Positions 9,597 through 19,050 are shown, numbered from the stretch's first letter. The stretch: 64,000 nucleotides of DNA from Pseudomonas nunensis (GCF_024296925.1 NZ_CP101125.1:5768501-5832500), one strand, 5' to 3'. Program-made: numbers and translations. Notes: generated by a model not told the origin, from the letters alone.

Positions 9597-10427
9597 TCAA
9601 ACCACCGCCGCCCGCCGCTGCACGAACCGGTCGACATACTCATCCGCCGGCGAGTGCAGGATCTCTCTTGGCGTGCCGACCTGGATCAGGCGCCCGTCCT
9701 TGAGAATCGCAATGCGATTGCCGATGCGCACGGCCTCGTCGAGGTCGTGGGTGATGAAGACGATGGTCTTGTGCAGGGTCTTTTGCAGTTCCAGCAACTG
9801 GTCCTGCATCTCGGCGCGAATCAGCGGGTCGAGGGCGCTGAACGCTTCGTCCATCAGGATGATGTCGGTGTCCGCCGCCAGGGCGCGGGCCAGGCCTACA
9901 CGTTGGCGCATGCCGCCCGAGAGCTGGTGCGGGTATTTGTTTTCGTAGCCCTTGAGGCCCACGGTGTTGATCCAGTGCAGCGCGCGTTCGGAGCACATTT
10001 GCTTGCTCTCGCCACGCACTTTCAAGCCGTAGGCGACGTTGTCCACCACGGTCTTGTGCGGCAGCAGGCCGAAGCTCTGGAACACCATGCTGATCTTGTG
10101 CCGGCGAAATTCGCGCAGGGCTTCCATGTCGTATTGCAGGATGTCCACGCCGTCCACCAGGATCGCGCCGCTGGTCGGGTCGATCAGGCGGTTGAAGTGA
10201 CGCACCAGGGTCGATTTGCCGGAACCCGACAGGCCCATGATCACGAAGATCTCGCCAGTGCCGATGCTCAGGGACAAGTCATTCACGCCGACCACGCAGC
10301 CGGTTTCGGCCAGCACCTGGTCCTTGGTCTTGCCCTGGCCAATCATGCCCAGCGCTTCCTTGGAACGGTTGCCGAAAATCTTGAAGACGTTTTTGACTTC
10401 GATTTTGCTCACGGTTGCGTCGTTCAT
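9597..10427 (-). CDS. hutV: ABC transporter ATP-binding protein (histidine/betaine type)
   Basis: A 276-residue ATPase of the proline/glycine-betaine class (ProV/OpuAA). Walker A is GLSGSGKST, the signature LSGGMRQRV, and Walker B ILMDEAFSALDP, followed by the H-loop in FITHDLDE. No CBS domains are present, the protein ending shortly after the nucleotide-binding domain. It overlaps the stop of hutW by four bases. With HutX and HutW it forms the ABC importer embedded in the hut operon, expected to import histidine. Confidence 0.92.
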   Translation of the reverse strand: MNDATVSKIEVKNVFKIFGNRSKEALGMIGQGKTKDQVLAETGCVVGVNDLSLSIGTGEIFVIMGLSGSGKSTLVRHFNRLIDPTSGAILVDGVDILQYDMEALREFRRHKISMVFQSFGLLPHKTVVDNVAYGLKVRGESKQMCSERALHWINTVGLKGYENKYPHQLSGGMRQRVGLARALAADTDIILMDEAFSALDPLIRAEMQDQLLELQKTLHKTIVFITHDLDEAVRIGNRIAILKDGRLIQVGTPREILHSPADEYVDRFVQRRAAVV

Positions 10428-11275
10428 TTGCTCACCTCATGCCGTGGCCGACCATACGCTTGAGTAATGCGGTCGATCACCACTGCCAGAATCACGATCG
10501 CCAGACCGGCCTCAAGGCCACGTCCGACGTTGAGGGTCTGAATCCCCACCAACACGTCTTCGCCCAGGCCACGGGCACCGATCATCGAGGCGATAACTAC
10601 CATCGACAGGGCCATCATGGTGGTCTGGTTGATCCCGGCCATGATGCTCGGCAGGGCCAGCGGCAGTTGCACGCCGAACAGTTGCTGCCAACGGTTGGCA
10701 CCGAAGGCGTTGATCGCTTCCATCACTTCACCGTCTACCTGGCGGATGCCCAGGTCGGTCAGGCGGATCAGCGGTGGCGCGGCGTAGATCACGGTGGCGA
10801 AAATCGCCGGGACCTTGCCCAGGCCGAACAGCATCAGCACCGGGATCAGGTACACGAAACTCGGCATGGTCTGCATGATGTCCAGCAACGGCATCAGCAC
10901 CGAACGCAGGCGATTGCTGCGCGCCGAGAGAATGCCCAGCGGAATGCCGATCAGCACCGAAATGACCGTCGCCACCATCATCAGCGCGAGGGTCTGCATC
11001 AGCTTGTCCCACAGGCCGACCGCACCCACCAGAAACAGCAGCCCGACGATCACGGCGGTGGTCAGCACTTTACGGGTCGCGTGCCAGGCAATGCCGGCCA
11101 CGATGGCGAGCATCAGCCACCACGGTGCGGCACGCAGCATGCCTTCAAGATTGACGATGGCCCACAACAGGGTGTCGGAGATGTGCCGGAACACGTCGCC
11201 GTAGTTGGTGACCAGCGAATCGACCCAACCGTTGACCCAGTCGGCGATGGAAAAGGTAAAGCTTTCGGGAAACAT
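10424..11275 (-). CDS. hutW: ABC transporter permease (histidine/betaine type)
   Basis: A 283-residue inner-membrane protein with several hydrophobic segments and the binding-protein-dependent permease (ProW-type) domain, including IGIPLGILSARS and the coupling region around MEAINAFGANRWQQLF, which matches the EAA loop. It lies 70 bp after hutX and overlaps hutV by four bases. It forms the membrane channel of the importer fed by HutX. Confidence 0.92.
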   Translation of the reverse strand: MFPESFTFSIADWVNGWVDSLVTNYGDVFRHISDTLLWAIVNLEGMLRAAPWWLMLAIVAGIAWHATRKVLTTAVIVGLLFLVGAVGLWDKLMQTLALMMVATVISVLIGIPLGILSARSNRLRSVLMPLLDIMQTMPSFVYLIPVLMLFGLGKVPAIFATVIYAAPPLIRLTDLGIRQVDGEVMEAINAFGANRWQQLFGVQLPLALPSIMAGINQTTMMALSMVVIASMIGARGLGEDVLVGIQTLNVGRGLEAGLAIVILAVVIDRITQAYGRPRHEVSK

Positions 11276-11345
11276 AAGAGACTCTCAATCAAGGGGTTGC
11301 GATCAAGCGTCCGACTGCCGTTGCCGACAGTCGGAGAGGCCTAAC

Positions 11346-12314
11346 CTACAAGGCCGCGTCGATTTTCTTGGCTGCGTCTTCGCTCACCCACGCGTGCCAA
11401 ACTTCAGGATGTTCCTTCAAGAAGATCTTGGCCAGTTTTGGCGATTCGATCCGCTCTTTGGTCATGCGCCCGAGGTTCTGGTTGAGGATGTCGATCGGCA
11501 GGTTGACCTTTTCCAGCACGGCCACCAGTTCCGGGGCTTCGTCGTGGAAGGTCTTGGACAGGCCGACCTTGATGGTCACGCTTTTGTCCACGCCTGGCTT
11601 CTCTTCGAGTTTGACCAGGTCAACCTGACCCATCAGCGGTGTTGGCGACCAGTAGTAGAACAGGATCGGCTCGCCACGCTTGTAGCTCGACAGCACCGCC
11701 GCATCCAGCGCCGGACCAGTGCCTGGGCGGAAGTTGGTGTAGGTGCTTTCCAGACCGTAGCTTTTCAGCATTTCGCTGTTGTCGAGTTCACAGGTCCAGC
11801 CGGCCGGGCAGTTGTAGAAACGCCCCTTGGATGGCTCTTCCTGATCCTTGAACACGGCCGAATATTTGGCCAGGTCAGCGATGTTTTTCAGGTCCGGTGC
11901 CTTGGGTTCCAGCTTGCGCTTGGCATCGCCTTCGATCACGTAGCGCGGCACGTACCAACCTTCGATTGCCCCCACAACCGGAGCGCCGACGCCGACGACT
12001 TTGCCGGCCTTCTCAGCCTTGTTCCAGACTTCGCTGCGGCCGACCCACTCTTCGGCAAACACTTGGATGTCGTTGCTGCTCAGGGCGTTTTCCATAGTGA
12101 TGGAGTTGCCAGGCAAGCTGTCGGTCTTGCAGTCGTAGCCTTTCTCCAACACGACTTGCAGCACGTCGGTCAGCAGCATGGCGCTTTCCCAGTTCAGGCC
12201 GGCGAATTTCACCGGTTTGCCCGACTCGCACCAACCGGCTGCCTGGGTGGCTCCGGCGCTGGCCAGCAGGCCCATGGAAAGCAATGTGGTCAGCAGGGTC
12301 TTGTTCGATTTCAT
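11346..12314 (-). CDS. hutX: ABC transporter substrate-binding protein
   Basis: From the ATG at 12314 the product is 322 residues with a signal peptide (TTLLSMGLLASAGATQA). The mature protein belongs to the OpuAC-like glycine-betaine/choline binding family but sits in the hut operon, so histidine is the likely ligand. Aromatic ligand-box candidates are in GLNWESA and YYWSPTP. A cysteine pair (YNCPAGWTC) may form a disulphide. An in-frame TTG/ATG extension to 12383 has no leader-like character and was not used. A TAGGAG ribosome site precedes the chosen ATG. Confidence 0.9.
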   Translation of the reverse strand: MKSNKTLLTTLLSMGLLASAGATQAAGWCESGKPVKFAGLNWESAMLLTDVLQVVLEKGYDCKTDSLPGNSITMENALSSNDIQVFAEEWVGRSEVWNKAEKAGKVVGVGAPVVGAIEGWYVPRYVIEGDAKRKLEPKAPDLKNIADLAKYSAVFKDQEEPSKGRFYNCPAGWTCELDNSEMLKSYGLESTYTNFRPGTGPALDAAVLSSYKRGEPILFYYWSPTPLMGQVDLVKLEEKPGVDKSVTIKVGLSKTFHDEAPELVAVLEKVNLPIDILNQNLGRMTKERIESPKLAKIFLKEHPEVWHAWVSEDAAKKIDAAL

Positions 12315-12383
12315 TGTTGTGACGCTCCTAATCATGAGTTGGCTTACGGCAGTCAAGAGGCATCCAGCCCTGTCCACGTCCAA

Positions 12384-13856
12384 TCAGGCCTGCGCCGCAG
12401 CGCGACCGGCCCCGCTTGTTTTAGGTTGTACAACGCTGTCCTGCTCGACCGGCAGAATCAGTTGATCGGGCACGGTGCCGTGCCATTTTTTGGCGCACAC
12501 GTAATAAAGGGCTGCGGGAAGCACCAGACCGATGATCCAGGAAATATCCACATCGCCCAAAGCTGCCACCAGCGGACCGGTATAGAACTTGGTGGAAATG
12601 AACGGCAACTGCACCAGCACGCCGAACACATAGATGCTGATACCGAGCATGTTCCAGCGGCCGTAGCGACCGTTTGGATCGGCCAGCGCCGGCACGTCAT
12701 AGCGCTCACGGGTGATGCAGTAGTAGTCCACCAGGTTGATCGCGCTCCATGGTGTAAAGAATGCGAGCAGGAACAGGATGAAGGACTTGAACGCACCGAG
12801 GAACGAGTGCTGACCGAGCAGCGCCATCAGGGTCGCAGCACCGACGATGACCAGCACGAAGACCAGACGCTGCAAGCGCGTGACCTTCAGCTCACCACGG
12901 AAGCCGCTGATGATGGTCGCAATGCACATGAAGCTGCCGTAGGAGTTCAGCGTGGAGATGGTGACCTTGCCGAACGCGATGCTGAAATACAGCAACGCAG
13001 CAGTGGCACCGGTACCGCCAAGACCCACGATGTAGGCCACTTCGTGACCGACGAATTGCCCGTTGGCCGACGCAGCGGCAAACACGCCGAGGATCATCGC
13101 CACCTGTGCGCCAATCACCGAACCCGCACCGGCGGCGAAAAAGGTTTTGACCGAGGAAGTCTTGCTCGGCAGGTAGCGCGAATAGTCAGCCACGTAAGGA
13201 CCGAATGCGATCTGCCAGGACGCCGCGAGCGACACCGCCAGCAGGAAGCTGCTCCAGCTGAAGTGGCGGATTTGCAGGAGTGCGCCAACGTCAGTCTGGC
13301 TGATCAGGCGACTGAACAGGTAAACAAAGGCAATCACACCAATGACACTGGCAATACGGCCAATCCAATGGATCACCCGATAACCGAGCACCGTGACCAG
13401 CACGATGACACTGGCGAAGATGAGGATACCGACGGTGTCACTGACGCCAAACAACTGGCCCAGGGCCTGGCCGGAAAGCACCGTCCCCGTCGCGGTGAAG
13501 CCGAGGTACATCAGACACACCAGCACGATCGGGATGGCCGCACCGTAAACACCGAACTGCACGCGGCTGGAGATCATCTGCGGCAGGCCAAGCTTGGGCC
13601 CTTGCGCGGCATGCAACGCCATCACGCCGCCGCCGAGCAGTTGCCCGATCAGCAAACCGATCAACGACCAGAACACATCACCACCGAGTACGACGGCGAG
13701 AGCGCCCGTCACGATGGCGGTGATTTGCAGGTTGGCACCCATCCACAATGTGAACTGGCTCAACAGACGACCGTGTCTTTCCGCTTCCGGGATGTAGTCG
13801 ATCGAGCGCTTCTCGATCAACGGTTTACTGCCTGCACGATCGCTGTTAACAGCCAT
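12384..13856 (-). CDS. hutT: NCS1-family permease, probable urocanate/histidine-pathway transporter
   Basis: A 490-residue integral membrane protein with about 12 hydrophobic segments, related to purine-cytosine permeases (NCS1, CodB-like): GANLQITAIVTGAL near the N-terminus and the central TFFAAGAGSVIGAQ. It lies directly downstream of hutU. In P. fluorescens a transporter in this operon position was assigned to urocanate uptake (hutTu); that role is taken from context rather than from residues. The 69 bp between it and hutX hold no recognisable signal besides the hutX ribosome site. Confidence 0.8.
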   Translation of the reverse strand: MAVNSDRAGSKPLIEKRSIDYIPEAERHGRLLSQFTLWMGANLQITAIVTGALAVVLGGDVFWSLIGLLIGQLLGGGVMALHAAQGPKLGLPQMISSRVQFGVYGAAIPIVLVCLMYLGFTATGTVLSGQALGQLFGVSDTVGILIFASVIVLVTVLGYRVIHWIGRIASVIGVIAFVYLFSRLISQTDVGALLQIRHFSWSSFLLAVSLAASWQIAFGPYVADYSRYLPSKTSSVKTFFAAGAGSVIGAQVAMILGVFAAASANGQFVGHEVAYIVGLGGTGATAALLYFSIAFGKVTISTLNSYGSFMCIATIISGFRGELKVTRLQRLVFVLVIVGAATLMALLGQHSFLGAFKSFILFLLAFFTPWSAINLVDYYCITRERYDVPALADPNGRYGRWNMLGISIYVFGVLVQLPFISTKFYTGPLVAALGDVDISWIIGLVLPAALYYVCAKKWHGTVPDQLILPVEQDSVVQPKTSGAGRAAAQA

Positions 13857-13898
13857 GATTCAACCTCTGTGGATTGTTGTCGGTGTGGGTGTGATCCC

Positions 13899-13976
13899 CT
13901 GTAGGAGCTGTCGAGTGAAACGAGGCTGCGATCTTTTCAAGATCAAAAGATCGCAGCCTTCGGCAGCTCCTACAGG
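13899..13976. repeat. Inverted repeat, family 2 (GTAGGAGCTGTCGAG type)
   Basis: Arms CCTGTAGGAGCTGTCGAG...GCGATCTTTT and AAAAGATCGCAGCC...CTCCTACAGG pair imperfectly: the left arm holds extra bases (TCGAGTGAAACGAGG) where the right has TTCGGC. It lies between hutU and the NCS1 permease gene. The same family recurs at 16041 and, in a longer variant, at 32754. Confidence 0.88.
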
Positions 13977-14002
13977 GTTTTGCATCAGGGCAAAGCCTGT
14001 TT

Positions 14003-15685
14003 TTATTTGCCGGTGATCATCGGCAGGTTCAGGCCTTGTTCCTTGGCGCAGTCGATCGCGATCTGGTAACCCGCATCGGCGTGACGCATAACGCCAGTCG
14101 CCGGGTCGTTGTGCAGCACGCGAGCGATACGCTCGGCCGCTTCGTCGGTACCGTCACAGACAATCACCATGCCCGAGTGCTGGGAGAAGCCCATGCCGAC
14201 GCCGCCGCCGTGGTGCAGGGAAACCCAGGTCGCGCCGCTCGCGGTGTTGAGCAGGGCGTTGAGCAGTGGCCAGTCGGACACAGCGTCGGAACCGTCCTGC
14301 ATCGACTCGGTTTCGCGGTTCGGGCTGGCGACCGAACCGGAGTCCAGATGGTCGCGACCGATCACGATTGGCGCGGACAATTCACCGCTGCGCACCATTT
14401 CGTTGAACGCCAGGCCGAGCTTGGCGCGCAGGCCCAGGCCAACCCAGCAGATACGTGCCGGCAGACCCTGGAAGCTGATGCGCTCGCGGGCCATGTCCAG
14501 CCAGTTGTGCAGGTGGGCGTCGTCCGGGATCAGTTCTTTTACTTTGGCGTCGGTCTTGTAGATGTCTTCCGCGTTACCCGACAGTGCGGCCCAACGGAAT
14601 GGACCGATGCCACGGCAGAACAGCGGACGGATGTAAGCCGGTACGAAGCCTGGGAAGTCGAATGCGTTTTCCACGCCTTCTTCCTGGGCCATCTGACGGA
14701 TGTTGTTGCCGTAGTCGAAGGTTGGAATGCCCATTTTCTGGAATTCGAGCATCGCTTTAACGTGCACGGCCATCGATTGCTTGGCGGCTTTGACCACGGC
14801 AGCAGGCTCGGTCTTGGCGCGAGCGCGATACTCTTCCCAGGTCCAGCCGGCCGGCAGGTAACCGTTGAGCGGGTCGTGGGCGCTGGTCTGGTCGGTGACC
14901 ATATCCGGGCGCACGCCGCGCTTGACCAGTTCCGGCAGGATTTCCGCCGCGTTGCCCAGCAGTGCGATGGAGATCGCCTTGCCTTCTTTGGTGTATTTCT
15001 CGATGCGGGCCAGCGCGTCGTCGAGGTCGGTGGCTTGTTCGTCGACGTAACGGCTGTTCAGGCGGAAATCGATGCTGACCTGCTGGCATTCGATGTTCAG
15101 CGAGCAAGCGCCGGCCAACGTTGCAGCAAGAGGCTGAGCACCGCCCATGCCGCCGAGGCCGGCGGTCAGGACCCAACGACCTTTCAGGTCATCGTTGTAG
15201 TGTTGGCGACCGGCTTCGACGAAGGTTTCGTAGGTGCCCTGGACGATGCCCTGGCTGCCGATGTAGATCCAGCTGCCGGCGGTCATCTGGCCGTACATGG
15301 CCAGGCCTTTGGCGTCGAGTTCGTTGAAGTGTTCCCAGCTCGCCCAGTGTGGCACCAGGTTGGAGTTGGCGATCAGTACGCGAGGTGCATTGGTGTGGGT
15401 CTTGAACACGCCGACCGGCTTGCCGGATTGCACCAGCAGGGTCTCGTCGTCATTCAGGTTGGTCAGGCTTTCGACGATCTTGTCGTAGCATTCCCAGTTA
15501 CGCGCCGCACGACCGATACCACCGTAAACCACCAATTCTTTAGGGTTCTCGGCGACTTCCGGGTCGAGGTTGTTCATCAACATGCGCAGCGGCGCTTCAG
15601 TCAGCCAGCTCTTGGCGGTCAGCTTGTTGCCGCGGGCGGCGCGGATTTCTACGTCACGGTACTTAGTGGGCTTATTGTCAGTCAC
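14003..15685 (-). CDS. hutU: Urocanate hydratase (urocanase)
   Basis: A 560-residue NAD-dependent enzyme that hydrates urocanate to imidazolonepropionate. Family signatures are abundant: [27 protein letters not shown] near the nucleotide-binding region, [16 protein letters not shown] and the C-terminal [15 protein letters not shown]. It is the first gene of the long minus-strand hut operon. Upstream lie a candidate sigma54 element (15724-15738) and a HutC-type operator (15819-15832). The leader contains GAGGAGTC as ribosome site. Confidence 0.97.
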   Translation of the reverse strand: MTDNKPTKYRDVEIRAARGNKLTAKSWLTEAPLRMLMNNLDPEVAENPKELVVYGGIGRAARNWECYDKIVESLTNLNDDETLLVQSGKPVGVFKTHTNAPRVLIANSNLVPHWASWEHFNELDAKGLAMYGQMTAGSWIYIGSQGIVQGTYETFVEAGRQHYNDDLKGRWVLTAGLGGMGGAQPLAATLAGACSLNIECQQVSIDFRLNSRYVDEQATDLDDALARIEKYTKEGKAISIALLGNAAEILPELVKRGVRPDMVTDQTSAHDPLNGYLPAGWTWEEYRARAKTEPAAVVKAAKQSMAVHVKAMLEFQKMGIPTFDYGNNIRQMAQEEGVENAFDFPGFVPAYIRPLFCRGIGPFRWAALSGNAEDIYKTDAKVKELIPDDAHLHNWLDMARERISFQGLPARICWVGLGLRAKLGLAFNEMVRSGELSAPIVIGRDHLDSGSVASPNRETESMQDGSDAVSDWPLLNALLNTASGATWVSLHHGGGVGMGFSQHSGMVIVCDGTDEAAERIARVLHNDPATGVMRHADAGYQIAIDCAKEQGLNLPMITGK

Positions 15686-15723
15686 GAAAAAGACTCCTCA
15701 GCGATCAATTCAAACCAACCCTG

Positions 15724-15738
15724 GCAGTGGGCAAGCCA
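15724..15738 (-). promoter_or_regulatory. Candidate sigma54 -24/-12 element for hutU
   Basis: On the minus strand the sequence TGGCTTGCCCACTGCC has GG and GC separated by ten bases, the invariant spacing of sigma54 promoters, though the -12 box is CTGC rather than TTGC. Transcription would start near 15712, leaving a 27-base leader before the hutU ATG. Regulation of hut by CbrAB/NtrBC through sigma54 is known in Pseudomonas; the site itself is a prediction. Confidence 0.45.
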
Positions 15739-15818
15739 GCCTGTGCGCGTCGTTGCGCCACAAGCGAATCAGTGGACGCTGCGAGGAGTCTCGGTCGACT
15801 CATACGCATACGTCTTTA

Positions 15819-15832
15819 CTTGTACATACAAG
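15819..15832. promoter_or_regulatory. HutC-type operator upstream of hutU
   Basis: CTTGTACATACAAG is a near-perfect 14-base palindrome whose complement reads CTTGTATGTACAAG, the form I recall for HutC operators of P. putida. It lies 134 bp upstream of the hutU start, outside the candidate -24/-12 element. HutC is released by urocanate, which would induce the operon. Confidence 0.7.
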
Positions 15833-16040
15833 CATATGCAATCAAGCGGCCAACTTATTGGATGGGCATTCAAGAAAAGTTTTGGCAGAGCTGGAAAGCC
15901 TGTAGATCAAGGGTTTGATGAAGATGAAATTTTTCGGGGGGATTTTTGCGCGGAGGTGACAGCTGTTACTGGAGCGTGGTTTTGCGCCACGCTGGGGCGT
16001 TCGGTAACAAAGTGGTGCGCTTTGGGGAACGTCGGAAAGC

Positions 16041-16133
16041 AAAAGATCGCAGCCTCGTTTCACTCGACAGCTCCTACGCGGGATGGCGCTCATCCTGTAG
16101 GAGCTGTCGAGTGAAACGAGGCTGCGATCTTTT
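16041..16133. repeat. Perfect 37-bp inverted repeat, family 2
   Basis: Arms at 16041-16077 and 16097-16133 are exact complements with a 19-base loop. It lies immediately downstream of hutD, between hutD and the hutU promoter region, where it could stop transcription running out of hutCD. The rest of 15686-16145 holds the hutU leader and operator and about 200 bases in which I see no gene. Confidence 0.93.
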
Positions 16134-16145
16134 AAAAATCTTGAA

Positions 16146-16712
16146 TCAGCGTGCAGTCAGCTCAATCACGCAGCATTGGCCGTTACTGGAGACTTCCAGC
16201 AAACCAGCATTACCATCAAGTTGCAGGCAATCATGGCGACCCAATTGTGCGTCGCTGTTACTCACTTTCACGTCCAGCGCTTCGGCGACACTGAACACCA
16301 GCACAGTCCCGGCCGAACTGAAAAACCGCTGCTCGCCTTCCAGCCACTGCAACCGTGCGCTGTAGCGCTGCGGCGCGTAGATCAGGTTGAAATCGCGAAT
16401 CGGCCCGCCGAGCAAGGCGCACGACACCTGGCTCTCACCGCTAAAGGCAAATGGGTCCAGCGGTAACAATGGCCGTGTGTTCTGGCCATCGACGCGCAGG
16501 GTCATGCCGTCGCCCTGCAGCACGGTGATCACGCGCTCATAGCCGGCGAACGTCGAGAAGCCGCCCGATTCACCGATATCGGCAATCGACAGGCGCCAGC
16601 CGAAACCATCGAGGCCCGTACCCGCATCGCGGGTGATTTCTTCAGTGCTGCCGCCGCCGTTTTTCCACGGCATGCGCGGGTAATCTTTGGCGCGTAAAAC
16701 CTTCATTTTCAT
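16146..16712 (-). CDS. hutD: HutD family protein
   Basis: A 188-residue HutD protein with the conserved N-terminal MPWKNGGGSTEEI and the WRLSIADIGESGGFS motif of this cupin-like family. HutD is thought to bind formylglutamate or a related pathway product and limit hut expression; its exact role is not settled. The gene overlaps hutC by four bases, forming the two-gene hutCD unit. Two starts are possible (ATG AAA ATG); the first is used. Confidence 0.92.
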   Translation of the reverse strand: MKMKVLRAKDYPRMPWKNGGGSTEEITRDAGTGLDGFGWRLSIADIGESGGFSTFAGYERVITVLQGDGMTLRVDGQNTRPLLPLDPFAFSGESQVSCALLGGPIRDFNLIYAPQRYSARLQWLEGEQRFFSSAGTVLVFSVAEALDVKVSNSDAQLGRHDCLQLDGNAGLLEVSSNGQCCVIELTAR

Positions 16713-17458
16713 TTATGGAACCGACCTTCCAGACGATGACGGGAACCGGGGTGGATCAAACGGGCGGCGGTCACTGGCTGACGGCCGGACCAGGTGCGGC
16801 GACGGATCAGCAGGCACGGCTCGCCCTTTTCAATCTGCAGCAATTTGCACTCGGAGGCTTCAGCCAGTATCGCCTCGACCACGTGCTCACCCTCGGTCAG
16901 CGGCGCGACCTGGTTGAGGTAGGCGTAAGGCGTTTGCAGGGTGAAGTCCTGCTTGAGGTAGTCCGGCGCCACCAGCGCGTTGACGAAACGGTCTTCAATT
17001 TGCACCGGAATGTCGTTTTCGAAATGCACAATCAGCGAGTGAAACACCTTCTGCCCTTCGCGCATGTCCAGGGCCAGGGCGCGCTCGGAACCGGCGGCCT
17101 CTTCTTCCAGCGTGATGACCTGGCAAGTATGGCGATGACCGCGCGAGGCGATTTCGTCGGCGATGTTGTGCACTTCAAACAGGGCGGATTGGCTTTTCGG
17201 CTCGGCGACAAACGTGCCGACACCTTGCATGCGCACCAACAGACCGTCGGCGGTCATCTCGCGCAGGGCGCGGTTGATGGTCATGCGGCTGAAACCCAGT
17301 TGATTGACCAGCTCGCTTTCCGACGGAACGCGGTAGTGCGGCGGCCAGTTTCCACTGTCGATTTGCTGGGTGATCATCTGTTTGACGCGGGCGTACAAGG
17401 GCGCCGGACTGTCGCCCATGTTCGCGGCCAACGGTGACACTGCAGGCGGAGTCGGCAC
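16709..17458 (-). CDS. hutC: Histidine utilisation repressor, GntR family
   Basis: A 249-residue GntR/HutC regulator: N-terminal winged helix with YRVPSESELVNQLGFSRMT and the downstream VGTFVAEPKS wing, then the UTRA ligand domain (to LLIRRRTWS). It represses hut genes and is released by urocanate. I use the GTG at 17458, which has AAGGAT six bases upstream; an internal ATG at 17419 is possible. The operator at 17524-17541 lies in the shared hutC-hutF promoter region, so the gene is likely autoregulated. Confidence 0.95.
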   Translation of the reverse strand: MPTPPAVSPLAANMGDSPAPLYARVKQMITQQIDSGNWPPHYRVPSESELVNQLGFSRMTINRALREMTADGLLVRMQGVGTFVAEPKSQSALFEVHNIADEIASRGHRHTCQVITLEEEAAGSERALALDMREGQKVFHSLIVHFENDIPVQIEDRFVNALVAPDYLKQDFTLQTPYAYLNQVAPLTEGEHVVEAILAEASECKLLQIEKGEPCLLIRRRTWSGRQPVTAARLIHPGSRHRLEGRFHK

Positions 17459-17523
17459 GGTTAATCCTTGTTCGTTTGGAATAGGTTGCTAGCTTGCCGG
17501 AGTTTACCGAGCAGGCAAACGTC

Positions 17524-17541
17524 TGTATATGTATATACAAA
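17524..17541. promoter_or_regulatory. HutC-type operator between hutC and hutF
   Basis: TGTATATGTATATACAAA contains the TGTATATACA palindrome typical of HutC-subfamily GntR operators. It sits 25 bp upstream of the hutF ATG and 66 bp upstream of the hutC start, placed to control both divergent genes. Confidence 0.65.
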
Positions 17542-17565
17542 TAACACACGATGGGGTGCTGAACC

Positions 17566-18930
17566 ATGTCCGCCTTCTTTGCTGAACGCGCGCTGCTGCC
17601 TAGTGGATGGGCCAACAATGTACGTCTTGAGGTCAGCGCCGATGGCGTCTTGACCCATATCCAGGCCGATTCCCACGCAGATGGCGCCGAACGGCTAAGC
17701 GGTCCGGTGCTGCCGGGCATGCCGAATCTGCACTCCCACGCCTTCCAGCGAGCCATGGCTGGGCTGGCGGAAGTGGCGGGCAATCCGAACGACAGTTTCT
17801 GGACCTGGCGCGATTTGATGTATCGCCTCGTCGGAAAAATCAGCCCGGACCAACTCGGCGTTATCGCCCGTCAGCTGTACATAGAAATGCTCAAGGCCGG
17901 TTACACCTCGGTCGCGGAATTTCATTACGTGCACCACGACACCGATGGCCAGCCTTACGCTGACCCGGCCGAACTGGCGCTGCGCATCAGCCAGGCCGCG
18001 AGCTCGGCCGGTATTGGTTTGAGCCTGTTGCCGGTGCTCTACAGTCATTCCGGTTTCGGTGGCCAGGCCCCGAACGATGGCCAGCGGCGCTTTATCAACA
18101 GCACCGAAAACTACCTCAAGCTTCAGTCGCGTTTGCAGCCGATCCTGGTGCAGCAACCGGCGCAATCGCTTGGTTTGTGTTTCCACTCGTTGCGCGCGGT
18201 CACCCCGCAGCAGATCAGCGAAGTGTTGGCAGCCAGCGACAAACAATGCCCGGTGCACATTCACATCGCCGAGCAGCAGAAGGAAGTCGATGACTGCCTG
18301 AGCTGGAGCGGCCGCCGTCCGCTGCAATGGCTGTACGAAAACACCGAAGTCGATCAGCGCTGGTGCCTGGTCCACGCGACCCACGCCAACCCGGAAGAAG
18401 TCACGCTGATGGCCAAGAGTCGCGCCATCGCCGGCCTGTGCCTGACTACCGAAGCCAACCTCGGCGACGGGATTTTCCCCGCCGTTGATTTCCTCGCCCA
18501 GGGCGGACGCATGGGCATCGGGTCCGACAGCCATGTGTCATTGAGCGTGGTGGAAGAATTGCGCTGGCTGGAATACGGCCAGCGGCTGCGTGATCAGCGG
18601 CGTAATCGTTTGTATGGCGCGGAGCAGCCGATGGTTGGCCGCACGCTGTATGACGCCGCGCTGGATGGCGGCGCTCAGGCGCTGGGGCAGCCGATTGGTG
18701 CGTTGGAAGTCGGCAAGCGGGCGGATTGGTTGGTGCTGGACGGTAATGATCCGTACCTGGCGACGGCCAGTGGTGACGGGATTTTGAATCGCTGGCTATT
18801 CGCTGGCGGTGATCGCCAGGTGCGTGATGTGCTGGTTAATGGCCAGTGGGTTGTGCGTGACGGGCGCCATGCCGGCGAAGAAGAAAGCAACCGGGCGTTC
18901 ACCCAAGTCCTGCGCGACCTTTTGGGCTAA
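17566..18930 (+). CDS. hutF: Formimidoylglutamate deiminase
   Basis: A 454-residue amidohydrolase converting N-formimino-L-glutamate to N-formyl-L-glutamate and ammonia, the fourth step of the Pseudomonas pathway. The metal-binding motif is in MPNLHSHAFQRAM, with further ligands in VHIHIAEQQKE, LVHATH and the late Asp in GIGSDSHVSLS. It diverges from hutC and is separated from the rest of the structural genes, as is usual in pseudomonads. Its product feeds HutG. Confidence 0.96.
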   Translation: MSAFFAERALLPSGWANNVRLEVSADGVLTHIQADSHADGAERLSGPVLPGMPNLHSHAFQRAMAGLAEVAGNPNDSFWTWRDLMYRLVGKISPDQLGVIARQLYIEMLKAGYTSVAEFHYVHHDTDGQPYADPAELALRISQAASSAGIGLSLLPVLYSHSGFGGQAPNDGQRRFINSTENYLKLQSRLQPILVQQPAQSLGLCFHSLRAVTPQQISEVLAASDKQCPVHIHIAEQQKEVDDCLSWSGRRPLQWLYENTEVDQRWCLVHATHANPEEVTLMAKSRAIAGLCLTTEANLGDGIFPAVDFLAQGGRMGIGSDSHVSLSVVEELRWLEYGQRLRDQRRNRLYGAEQPMVGRTLYDAALDGGAQALGQPIGALEVGKRADWLVLDGNDPYLATASGDGILNRWLFAGGDRQVRDVLVNGQWVVRDGRHAGEEESNRAFTQVLRDLLG

Positions 18931-18942
18931 CACAAAACCAAA

Positions 18943-19032
18943 TGTGGGAGCGGGCTTGCTCGCGAAGGCGTTGTGTCAGTCAACATCAATGTTGAATGAA
19001 CAACCGCTTTCGCGAGCAAGCCCGCTCCCACA
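18943..19032. repeat. REP pair (BIME), family 1
   Basis: Inverted REP copies with an inner spacer (TCAACATCAATGTTGA) that is itself palindromic. It lies between the convergent hutF and lipocalin genes. Confidence 0.93.
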
Positions 19033-19050
19033 TGGGTGATGCGCTAGCCG

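Noticed and set aside
11205..13904. Very long plus-strand open frame (899 codons) opposite hutX and the NCS1 permease
   Set aside because: It is the complement of two well-supported genes, rich in His, Gln and Arg with no domain, as expected for antisense frames in GC-rich DNA.
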